Source: Sabellastarte sp. h YS-2021
Lineage: Eukaryota; Annelida; Polychaeta; Sabellida; Sabellidae
Length of the DNA stretch: 64,000 bases
NCBI GenBank assembly: GCA_964017235.1
Contig: OZ024929.1
Location: 66,993,603-67,057,602 of the forward strand
Direction of reading: 5' to 3'
Both the position numbers and the translations under genes were made by a program. Positions within the stretch are counted from its first letter, which is position 1. Every line of letters starts with the position of its first letter. The notes beneath the pieces were generated by a model. It did no database searches. It had not been told where the DNA came from and saw only the letters and a program-made list of their open reading frames with translations. Below, piece by piece: positions 1-12,300 of the stretch.

Positions 1-306
1 AAAGCTGACAATGTGAGAAGCTTCCTTAATTTTATATTATTTTTATTGTTTTGATGAAGCCCAGTCAATGCAAACTGGAAGTCAATAGAGCCTATAAGCA
101 CTTGTAAGGAAAACATGAGGGTTTATTTAATGCAATAAGAACAAAATTTAACATTTAAATGAGGTTCTGTCATGTGATGAAACATGTCTGGAGAAGTTAT
201 CAGCAAACAACACTGTGTGGGAATCAAGAGCTGGAAGTAATACCTAGCAGAAAAATCTGCTGTATGAAAGTAGCATTAAGTTCAAAACGTCAAAGTTCAT
301 ACATAC

Positions 307-375
307 TTTTTCTCATCGTCAGAATCCTCTTCAGTATCTTCTATTTCTGTAATTGTGCAACCTTCCTTTTCCTCT
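307..375 (-). CDS. DNAAF11: DNAAF11 exon: acidic segment
   Basis: A 69-bp exon encodes a Glu/Asp-rich stretch, [15 protein letters not shown], like the acidic region just before the CS domain in this family. Acceptor aatttcag, donor gtatgt, phase compatible with the exon at 1198-1277. An undetected exon between the two cannot be excluded. Confidence 0.65.
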
Positions 376-3300
376 CTGAAATTGTGAAAAACCATATTTA
401 CTAAACTGTTACCACAAGTACTTACACCTTGCATGACTTTTGTCATCCCTGTTACTGAATCAACATTAAAATTATAAAAAGTCAGTTTCATTGCAATCTG
501 CAGACTATATTTATAAGTACCACAGTAGAACCTTTGACCATATAAGAAGAAAGCCATTTTGTTTGGATAACAGAAGATTCACAAAAACAAGAGGTACTTT
601 AATGTAAAATAACAGAAAACAGTAAATTGTGAACTGAAATAAATATTTCAACAGAGGTTTGGCTAGAGTTTTTCCTGCACTTATATATGCTCTGCCAATG
701 TTTCAGTTTACTGACAACATTACAGTAAATATTTGTAAATTATCAACTCAGAGATCAAGCAGATTTCTTAGAAACCGGAATTTGATTTTTTTTGTTAAGA
801 GAGCAAGAAACTGCAGGACTTAGTCCCAGGCCCCTCATATTTACAAGTCTACTCAGTATAACCACAAATACGGAGTTCAAACAGAATGAGCTAAAGAAAA
901 TTCCCAGAAGTGTATTACTTAAACTTACTATGATAGTTTGAGTGTCTATAAATTTTACATAAACACAACAATATCACAGTAGCTATACAAGTTTTCACAA
1001 GAAGACATTCTTTTGATAGATTTAATGCAAATCTAGTCTGAATGACTTAAACAGATAGACATAACCAGAATTTTGACATTAATATATTATATGTCTAAAC
1101 ATGGGTGAAAACTGATAAATACTAATAACAATAATATCAAGTTTTACACAGCATAACTGTTTTTGCCACAAGAATAAAAAGTGTAACTGAATTTTACCCT
1201 GAAATGTTGGTGTACCAATCACTTCCACCCTTTTTTGTGCCACGTTCTTTGTTTTCTTCTTCCAATTTTTGCCTCTCCTGTAAATATGATATGTAGCCCA
1301 CAAGAAGTCATCTATCATGACTATATAGTGGTGACACCAGTTACAAAACACAATTAATTGAAAAGTACACTGGATGATGTAATAAATGAATAATATGCTT
1401 AGGTAGAAAATGGGAATAATCAGGCCACATGAAATCTGAACTTTCATTCATTATTACATAAGTGTGAATCAGAGAACACAGTTTTCTAAATCTTTTATCT
1501 GTTTTCTTTAAAAAATGGAAAACTAATATATCCATTTGATATATATGGTGATATAAAATTAAATTACAATATTATCACTTCTACTAACCCTCTTCTTTCT
1601 GTAAATTCTTTGCTGTTCTATAATCCCTGATCTGTTCTGTGCAAGGTTCTAAAATACATACACCTGTGTCAGACATAACGTTTTACTTACACAAAACATC
1701 TTTGGTTATTTTGGGGGAATTTAAGAACTAAACTTCTTGAAAACTGAAGTTATGACCACTGTAAAACCACTGATTTGAACATATTGCAATCAGAACATAT
1801 ATAAACTAATATATACTTCCTGATATACAAAGTGAGATAAAATATAAATGCAGTCAACTTAGGCAGATGATAATGAAATGTCACTCTCCACTAATCATGG
1901 TAGAGAGTTGTATAAAAAAAAATTGTCTGGGCTATTGAAAATTAAATAGTGCCCCTAAACGCCCTAGTGAAGACTGGAGTATTCCTTTCACAACTACACT
2001 ATCTATGACAAATCTTATATGTACAAGTTTTCATAAACTCCACATTGTTTTATGGAATAAACTTAAAACAAGAAAAAATGTCTGAAAATACTTGCTGGTT
2101 ATTCAAACTATGGTTGTTAGGTTATCTAGAACTGCAAAACACTGATTACCCACTTGTTTATGGGTATGGACACTAGAAACAGATTTATTCCCATTTGTTA
2201 GACTTTAACACTCCTTGAAATCTTCTTATTACTCTGCAAATGGATTATGAGATATGTAATGGCTGAGGTTTAAATCAATGAATACTTGTTTAGCAAAAAA
2301 TTCTGCACCTGCACAGCCAATATTCTCTCCGATTTTTCAATCTCTTTGCCATCCAGATACTGAAAAATAAGTATAAAATAGAGTCATTAAAAACACTTTT
2401 GTAACAGTTTGATAAATGGAAGGATTCACACGAATTCTTTTGTTAGGTCTGCTATTGACTATAAATGTCTCACTTTCTTGCACAATATTAGGAGAAATGC
2501 AGACATAATTTAGTACTAGATAAGAAACATTGCAAGTTACATGCAATTTACAGTACGCCATATAACCAACATGGAATCTGTTCCTATAGCTACATTCCAC
2601 TTAAAACTTAGTTACCACCAAAATGTAGCAATGTGTGGAATATGACTGAATTACAGCTGGAGTGTACACGTACCTGTAGATGAGGCAGTACTGCAATCAC
2701 ATAATCTCTGTATCCCTCATAGTCTGTACAAGGGTTTCCCGTCAGATACCTATCATACAATCCACATATATGTTTGTAAAATGATTCTGGATAATAGTGG
2801 TGTGAATGGTAAAGCAATAGTTAGTTTTTTGTTTGGTTGTTGTAGAAACAACAAAATCCAAAAAGAAAATTTGTGAACAGTTATGGAAACATCATTATTC
2901 TAGGTGTTGACTCACTGCTAACATTTCGCGAAAGCCATTTTCTGAAGTCAATGATGGCACAATTTTTTTCTTATGATCCCACCACTAATGAAAAACTTAC
3001 TCTTACTTGCAATGCAATAAGTCAGATAAAACAAATATTTTTTTTCAGTTTTAAATCAAGAATGTTTTAAACATAAAATAGATATAGTCATGAACAATTT
3101 TTATTATTACAAAAACTAAAGTCTTCAGTGTTGAACACATAATCAATGAAAAATGTAGAAACAAATTCCTGAGAAAGAGTAGAATAAAAGCACAAAAGAG
3201 AGTGCATCATGTAGGAAGGTAAACACAAGTTTTCCATGTGTTTCTTGTTAATTGTAACTGAAAAATTTATTTGGTAGATTATGATCAGTATGTCTGCATG

Positions 3301-6300
3301 GCAAAAAAACCCCCAAAAAACAAACTTAAATGACAAAAATACTGTTTAACTTGACCCTGGAGAAACAGTTGGTGAACACTGGCTACTTGCAGGAATATAC
3401 TTTTGTGCCATGATTTTTGTGCTGGCACCTTAACACAGACTTTTTTCAAAACATATACTCACAGTTCACGGAAGTGACACAAGCCTCTCAATGTTTCAAT
3501 ACTTGTCAATTCACCAATAAAATTCACTGTGAGATCTAGTTTTCTTAAAGACTCACAACCTTAAATAGAAACACATTAAAAAAATACTAAACTATGTACC
3601 CTCAATAAGCATTATCTTTGTTCTCTGTCATCTATGCACTTGAAAATATAGTCTTTTACTTATTATAACAGGTAACAAGTGAGCCAAGAGATTTAAATGT
3701 AAAAAGTGTTTATCTCCTCAGGGAAGGACTAGGCTGTCACTAATGACATGTATTATTATGCAAAAATAGCAATCACATGGTATCTTATTGCACTTGGGAG
3801 CCAACTGATTGAAGTTGTACAACTTTTCCTTCACTCTTGAAGGTTGGGGGAAAACTCAACATGATTTTGGTTAATCTTTTCATTCTTAAACATATTTAAA
3901 AAAACCTTAGTAGATGAACGTCTCTGTCCTGAGTAAGCGTGACTAATTTTTTTTGTTGTAAGTCACCAATGACTAATCATAACAGAACTACAATTTATCT
4001 TAATGATACTAGATATGGTCACCCATTTTTCCTGAAAAACTACATCAGAAGCTGGCACTGTTCAGGTTTATGGTACAAAAGAGGTTTATAAACATTATGT
4101 ATACACTAGACAAATAGTTTATACCTATGTTTGAATGGCACATGACACTGTCAAGGTGTTCATTACCCTTACCTACCCAGTTTCTGATGGATTATGTCTC
4201 AAAAGAGTAAATAAAATTTTCATGATGACAAATAAAAAAAATCTTAATGATGCTATTAGTTATCTTTTTGGTGTTAACACTTATTATGTACACTCTTCAA
4301 TATAGATTGGAGCCAACTGATCTCTTCTAAAGAGAGGACTGGTTGCACTAGACACCCAAGTCTGCCATGTAGGGCCTACTACACAAGAGTTATCACTTAT
4401 CAGGGCTTATTATTACAAGTCACCTTCACTGAGTCATAGCAGCCAGAGGCAGCTCACAAGAATAAATCTGCTTGGTCATAAGACTTATCTTTCCACTCTG
4501 GACAAACTACTTATGTTATCAGTTTGCCAGCCCTTTTTCAGGAGGAATACTTGAAGCAGTGTTCCCAACTGGGGAGGTCTAATGACAAATCTTGAAAGTG
4601 TACTGGGTTATTAACAGAAGCTTTCAATTATGGGTAAAATGTGATGAACAGCTAATTCATATTAACATTTTCCAATTCTATGTTTGTGAGCTTATTATCT
4701 TGCAAATTAATTTTGTCAAAATCAGCTTCTCATCACTGGTGATGAGTTAAACAACTTGCTACACAACAAATATTGCAAACAGTTTATGACTCACTATTAT
4801 TTCTTTAGAATGATACATCAAAGTGAGAAAAAATGCCAAACATACCTTCAAGATTTTCAATTATTTCCACATTATTTAAGGCTAAGTTCAGGTATTCTAG
4901 TTTCTTCAATCTTCCAACATTTTCTGAAAAGAACTAGAAAATGGCAGTTTTTGCAAGCAAAAACAAAGTGTCCCCATGAGATGAAAAGTAATATGCCACT
5001 GCATGTGAATAGTGTGATTCCAGAAGTAATTGGCGCTGCATTTTAGAAGAGAAGACAGGTTTTGTGAACTGCATTAAGTTTTTAGAGAATGGCTATTTTT
5101 TCTGTCAGCTATAGCTCAGCAACCACTGGGAGGATTCTCTTCAAATTTGGCACATTCATGCAGTAGCCCTGGGAAACATTTCTGAGTATGGTGTCATGAC
5201 ATTTTAACCAATCAAAAAAGTCACATGAATAAAAAATGTTCTTAAAAGGCTTGTCCGGATGATAACTTACAAATAGCATCAGAGATGCCCGTACCCCATA
5301 GCCTAGGGAAATATTTTTAACACCATGAGATACAGAAGTACTGTATCAGTACAAAGTTCAGGATACTTTCAGAGCACTGTCAGTTATATAAGGTTCCAAA
5401 CAATGCTTAAATAGATAAAATAACGTCTAAGAGAAAGATAATGCATGTACTCTTTATCTACATCTGGCATGGCCAAATTATGGTTTAGATGTTTTGAATA
5501 TTACCATGCATACAGAAATGGTAATACATTCAATGAATGCTTATGTGTGGTGTTGGAGCAAAATCTGTGGCTCACTTGATGAAATTCCATCTGTTACAAT
5601 GGGAAGTTTTAAAAGTAAAATTCTTTGTGAATTCTAATATGACTTTAACAGTGTTTAATCTGCATCAAAAGACAGACCCAAAGGTGCAACAACATTTTAA
5701 AGGTCAAGGTTATTATGACAAGATCAAAGATCAAATCAAGGTCACACCATGCTGCTGCACACCTACAACCCCTAACCAATGTCCCTACCAAGCATCAACT
5801 TCTTACACCTTACAGTTTCCGAGTTATGGCCTGGACAAGATTTTACAGGTCAAGGTCACTACAGCAAGGTCAAAGGTCAAATCAAGGTCACACCATGACA
5901 TTGCACACCTACACCCCCAGCCAATATCCCCACCAAATATCAACTTCCTACACCTTACAGTTTCCGAGATATAGCCCAGACAAGATTTTATAGGTCAAGG
6001 TCACTACAGCAAGGTCAAAGGTCAAATCAAGGTCACACCATGACATTGCACACCTACACCCCCTAACCAATGTCCCTACCAAATATCAACTTCCTACACC
6101 TTACGGTTTTTGAGATATAGCCCGGACAAGATTTTATAGGTCAAGGTCACTACGGCAAGGTCAAAGGTCAAATCAAGGTCAGACAATGACATTGCACACC
6201 TACACCCCCTAACCAATGTCCCTAGCAAGTATCAACTTCCTACACCTTACAGTTTCTGAGATATAGCCTGGACAAGATTTTCAAACTCAAGGTCACTACA

Positions 6301-9300
6301 GCAAAGTCAAAGGTCAAATCAAGGTCAGACCATAACGTTGCACACCTACACCCCCTAACCAATGTCCCTACCAAGTATCAACTTCCTACACCTTACGGTT
6401 TCTGAGATATAGCCCAGACAAACTTTTCCTGCCGCCTGCCCACCCGCCCATCCGGACACCATGGGTGAAAACAATACCCCGACAGCCCTTGAGGGCTGTG
6501 GGGTAAAAGCGCTTAACCTACTCACATGAAATTTAGTAAGTAGGTCTGTTATATAGATGTTTGGAAATCATTAAATTTTTGCAGTGATCCAATACAAAAT
6601 GGCTGGCTTATTCACAATTAAACATTACAATTTCCTTAACAATGAAAATGAAAAATCTTTAATACCTCAGAAATGGTGCTCAATAAATTGATTCAGACGA
6701 AAGTTTTAGCCCCTGTGATATTATCAGACTCATCTGTTATTTTCCTAACAATTTTGTCGCCATCTTGAAACTCGGCTTATTTTAAACACAAAATATACTT
6801 ATCTTGGACACTGAGCAAGAAAGGAGGATTTGGACGAAATTTTTGGACCATGAGAATTTCCAGAGCCGTCTGGCAGCATTGTTTTCCGATGCTGCCAGAC
6901 ATTGTATTCAGCCATTTTTGGCAGCTATCTTGAATTTCTGTGTAAAGCGCAAAACGCATGTATCTCAGAAACGGGGCAAGATAGAGCAATTTGGATCAAA
7001 TTTTTGGCCTGCAGGGTATATGCTGAGTCATGAAGCACATTTTACTAAAAATCTTATCCTTGCCATGTTTTGGCGGCCATTTTGAATATCTGTAATAACG
7101 AAAAAGCATGCATCTCAGAAACGGTACGAGATAAGAGCATTTTGGATGAAAGTTAGGGTATACACAAAGTCATCTGGCAGTTTTTGCCAAAAATCCCTTC
7201 CCTGCCATTTTTTCAGGCCATCTTGAATTTCTGCATAGAACAGAAAAATGCGTCTATGTCAGAGACAGTGGGCCATAGAGGGATTTGGGTGAAATTTTTG
7301 GCCTGCAGGATATATGTAGAGTTGTCAAAGGTTTTCCTAAAAATCTCTTTCCTACTATTTTTGGTGACCATCTTGAATTTCTGTGATAAAAAGGTTTTTA
7401 TTTCCGAAATGATGCAAGATAGAGTAATTTGGAAGAGACTATTGGTCTGCAGGGTATACACAGAGTCATCTGCCAGTTTTTCCAATAATCACTTTTCCGC
7501 AATTTTTGGCAGCCATCTTTATTCTGTCGCTTGGAAACAGTGCAAGATGGAGCGATTTGGACCAAATGTTTGGCCTCCAGGTACGTGCAAAGTCATCTGC
7601 CAAGTTTTCTAAAAATCTATTTCTCGCCATTTTTGGCAGCTATCTTGAACTTCTGTAAAATAGCAAAAAAAAAAAAAAAAAAACCATATTTATCTTGGAA
7701 AGAGTGTGAGATATACTGTCATTTCAGCAAAATCATTATTGCTCATTGGGACACTTTGCATGTCATGCTCTAGTTTTTTTTTACCCTACAATGCCCAAAT
7801 ATGGAAAATGTGTTTATTTATTATGCCCAGTAGACTTGTCAAAGCCCTATAAGGTAAAAAATTTGCTCAAAATCACTACTTCGCTCCATATTTGAGATAT
7901 CGGTCATATTATGAATGATGAATTTTTGGGAAATATAACCTTGGCATGCCGACTACTGAATGAAGTTGACTTTCCACATTTGATGTGCAGGTTACATATA
8001 AGGGCCAGATTTTCTTTTAAACAGGACATTGTAACATGTGAGTGAGGTATTCTTTTACCACATAAGGACATTGAATTATTGATTTTCTCTTGCAGTCTAC
8101 AGAATTGGTCTAGTTATTGCTGACCTTTCTTGTGCTACACTGGAGTGATCTATTTACAGATTTTGGGAAAGTATTGCTAAGCTTTTCCTGGAATGTATTG
8201 TGTTTATAATTCTATCTGGAACCTTCTGTATTGTTAGCATTTCTCTCTAGAATATTCTGGAACCAGAGCAGTATATACCAGACAGTGCTGATGTGGTGTG
8301 TAAAATGGACACAGGTTTTGAAGCTGCTATGTTGCAGATTAACTGAATTCTGTGTTAAGTGGATACAAACTGCTTGTCCTATACATTTTGTGCTGAACTC
8401 TTCTTGGAAAAGAGAGTGGATTCGCTGTGTACTGGGGTATTGTTCACATTTTAGAGCAAACTGAGTGGAAAAAATACAGAACTGCTGGATGCAGATATTG
8501 GATTGCTACATATTGGATATTGTTCACATCATGGATCAAACCTCACAGTACAGGCATTCCGAATATCTGGATACCGACATTTTGTGTCAGTGGACGCTGA
8601 ATGGATCACTGGCCAGATTGCAGGATACAGGGAACAAACTCATTTAACTGTTAATTAGGTGAATAGGACTGTGGTCAGGTCTGATTGGTTTCATCATTAT
8701 ATTGTTAAATGTATCTCAGTTGACTGTAATTATTTTTTTGATTGCTAAATAAGGCTAAATAAATTTGTCTTTTCCTGTTGCAACTTGATAGGAACTGGTA
8801 ATTATTACCGTGCGTGCCTTGTGGACCGTAACACAGTAGACTTTGCATTGCCCAATGGGGTCATAAATCTGCTTGAAATAGCACTATCTCGCTCCATTTT
8901 AGAGATATCTGCCATTTTTATCAAAGAATCAATTTTCAGATCATGTGACCTAAGGACACCAAAAAAATGGAAAAAAGTGGTTGCTTGATATGCCATGCTC
9001 TCTTTATGAGATATTGGCCAATAAAAAAACTTGATTTTTGGGTCATATGACCCCACAACGCCCAAATGTGGTGAAAGTTGATTTTTCATATACAATGCAC
9101 AGAAGACTTTTTTTTTTTTTTTTTAAATTTTTATTTCTGCATATTACATGTTTCAGAATTCTTTTACATAAAGGCAAAAATTGTCATATAACAAAAATTG
9201 GGAAACAAAAAGAAAAGAAAAAAACTACATAAATAAACATCAAGACCTGACCATAAGGGGGTCTGTGGCTACTTTAGTAAGTAACTGATATATCAAATAC

Positions 9301-12300
9301 TTGTCATTTCTTCCAAGGCTGTACCCCATTTATCCCAGATTCTATTAAAATTATTTTGTTTGCCTGAGAGAACAGCAAGGTATTTTTCATCAGCATATGT
9401 TTGGTGATATCTACATTTCAGTACATTTAAGTTAAGAATGCCATGTGTAGAGTTTGTGTCTAAAATATATTTTTTTGTAACAAGTAATATCAAATTTAAA
9501 GGGATTTTGTTTTGGTCCCTATTCTGATAGCCAAACAGTATATCAAAAGCTGAAAATTTAATTTGAAAACCAATGATTTGACATATCAGTTCTTCTATTT
9601 CCTTCCAAAATTCTACAATTCTAGTACATTCAACAAACATATGCGAAATAGTTTCACTTTCTTGACAATAACTACATTCTGCAGTGTTCACGACATTAAT
9701 TTTCCTTAAATATTCCTTTGTGGGGAGTATTCTATAAATGAGTTTTAACTGAAACCACTGCAAGCTGTTGTTATCTAAACTGTTAAAACATACATTAAAT
9801 ATTGACATCCACATTTTGTCATCAATATTTATATCCAGCTCAAATTGCCATTTTTGTTTCATATTATGATAATTTTTTTCTTTTTGCAACAGTACTTTAT
9901 AAAAGGCTCCTACTCCCTTATTATTTTTCCAAATAGGTAATATGTAAAAAGGAATAAAGGGCCTCTGCACATTAGAATCAGCTATTGGCGAATGTTTTTA
10001 AGAAATTTCTTCACATTTTGCTGGACCCTCAAATAGTGCAAAGGGTTAATAGAGTTAATAGAATATTCTTGTTTAACTTCGTCTAAGGTTTTAATTGAAC
10101 CATCTAAGTTAAGAACATCGGATACTGCAGTTATGCCCTTTTCAAACCAATTTGGAATGAACATTTCATGACAAGACATGTTAGTATTGTACCATAATGG
10201 ACTTGTTATTACAGCTAATTTTGTATGTGGTTGGTATTCATTAGTAAAGAGGTACCAAGCATTGAATACATCTATCCAGAATTTATTCTTGGTCCTGTTT
10301 TTTAACAGTAGATAATATCCTGGCCCGCTATGTGTTAATTTATGAAGTGTTACACTGAATGACTGTTCAAAGAGTGTTATCCATAATGACTGTGTTGTGG
10401 TTAGCAAGAGTCTTCTAATCCATGGTACTTTCAGAGATGTTATAAAGTACTTTAAGTTAAACATTTTTAGTCCCGCTAATTTTTTATCAAGTACAATTGT
10501 TTGTCTATTTATTTTGTCAGGCTTTGAGGACCATATAGATTTTTAAAATATATCATTAATTTCCTTTATATATCATGTGGGTTTGGCAGAACTAAGAAAA
10601 GGTGATTTAATTTGGACAGCAGAAATGTTTTAATGATTGCTATTTTTCCCAAAGGAGTTAGGTACCTTTTATTCCATCTGCTGATTATTTCTTTAATTTC
10701 TGCTATCTTTTCAGAATAATTAAGTTTTAGACAACTATCTAAGTCTAATGAAATACGAATGCCCAGTAACTTAAAACTAGATACAGTACTAAATGTACAG
10801 TCCTTAATAATAATTTTATCTTTACTAGCCTTTTTTTTACCTATCCAGGCTATCTTTGTTTTATATTTATTAACCTTTAATCCCGAAAAAGTGCCAAATA
10901 TTTCCAAGGTATTAAGTGCTGCCTGTAATGATTCCATGGTACCGTCAAGTATCAGTGTTGTGTCATGTATTAACTTAAACTCTGCATTTCTGATTTTGAT
11001 GCCTTTTACAAATTTATTATTCTTAATGAGGATTGTTAGAATTTGTACAACAATAATAAACAAATATGGGGCAATGGGGTCTCCTTGTCTGCATCCCTTT
11101 TGTATGTTTATGAAATCAGATAATACACCACACTGGATAATTGTCGCCTTAATATTGTGATTAAAACGTTTAATCCATTTAAAAAATTTTTCAGAAAAAC
11201 CCAAATGAGCTAGCGTTTGGTAGATGAACGACCATGAGACAGAATCAAATGCCTTTTCAAAATCAATTAATACTAGCATTCCAGGTATACGGCGGTCTTC
11301 TGTAATTTTCATTATATCTAATATCAATCGAGTGCATTCTCCAATATATCTTCCTGGGACGAACCCACATTGGGTTTTATCAATAAACAACGCCCAAATG
11401 TGGTGAAAGTTGATTTTTCATATACAATACACAGAAGACTTAGTGGGTTCAAAATAAGCTCAAAATCATTCTATTTCTGAGATGTGGGTCATTTTTTTTA
11501 AAAAATCACTTTTTGAGTCATGTGAGCCAAGGATGCTCAAATATGGATAAATTGATTTATCACTTAAGATGCATACTATCTTTTGTAATGCCCACGTGGA
11601 TCATAGATTTGGTCGAAATCACTACACTTTGCTTTCTTTTTCAAGATACTGACGATTACAAGAAATTTACTAAAGTAAAATTGCAAATTTAATAAGTAAA
11701 TACCATATCCAATGGACAATTGCTAATCTGGTTGGCGCAGACCGACCCACCAAACATCAGAAAAAGACGTCCTGTGTTTCCATCGACCGGGCCGGCCTAG
11801 TACTATGCACTTGCCAGGTGGCACATGATCACGCATCGTACTTCCTTCCTGTCTTACGACTGTGTTATGTCAAAGTATTTTTTTCATTGTCTAAACCTAT
11901 TAGGCCCTAGTAAGCTGATAGCGGGGCCAGTTTGGGAGTGTCTTGTGTGTCCATTGGATAGGGTATTAACTTATAAAAATTGAATTTACTTATTAAATTT
12001 GCAATTTTATTGCATTAATACATCCTAGCCAATGGACAATTGCTGAATAACTACCGCTTGGTCAGCGGATAAGTTACTAGGGACTTAAGTGAATTCATAA
12101 ACAACCTAACAAAATTTTCTCCAGGCCTGGGTCGACCTTGAGGTCAGGAAACCCTTTAAAGGCCATGATTAGTTATCAGCAGCTGGTTACCCGGGGCTAT
12201 ACCGACGCTGCCCCACCTCCTTTTTTAACAGACCTGCTCTGAGGTAGGGAAAGAGAGGGATGAGTTCAGTCCCATAAGAAGAAATACACCTCCCAAAGGA

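Larger units (their letters stand above)
9110..11386 (-). mobile_element. 5'-truncated Tx1/L1-type LINE with 55-bp TSD
   Basis: A 2.28-kb insertion on the minus strand. It begins (low coordinate) with a poly-T run, which is the poly-A tail of the element, and carries degraded reverse-transcriptase ORF pieces. It is bounded by a 55-bp direct repeat (9055-9109 and 11387-11441). It is 5'-truncated inside the RT domain, at the [15 protein letters not shown] motif. Sitting in the DNAAF11 intron in the same orientation as the gene, it is probably spliced out. Confidence 0.85.
7780..11665. repeat. Third degenerate long-unit repeat tract, interrupted by an LTR-like element and a LINE
   Basis: Segments 7780-7985, 8805-9109 and 11387-11665 share the phrases 'cgcccaaatRtgg', 'cactacttcgctccat...gagatat' and 'tttttgggtcatatgacc'. 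The spacing is roughly 105-155 bp. Removing the LTR-like element (7988-8800) and the LINE (9110-11386) makes them one continuous repetitive tract that was the target of both insertions. Confidence 0.55.
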
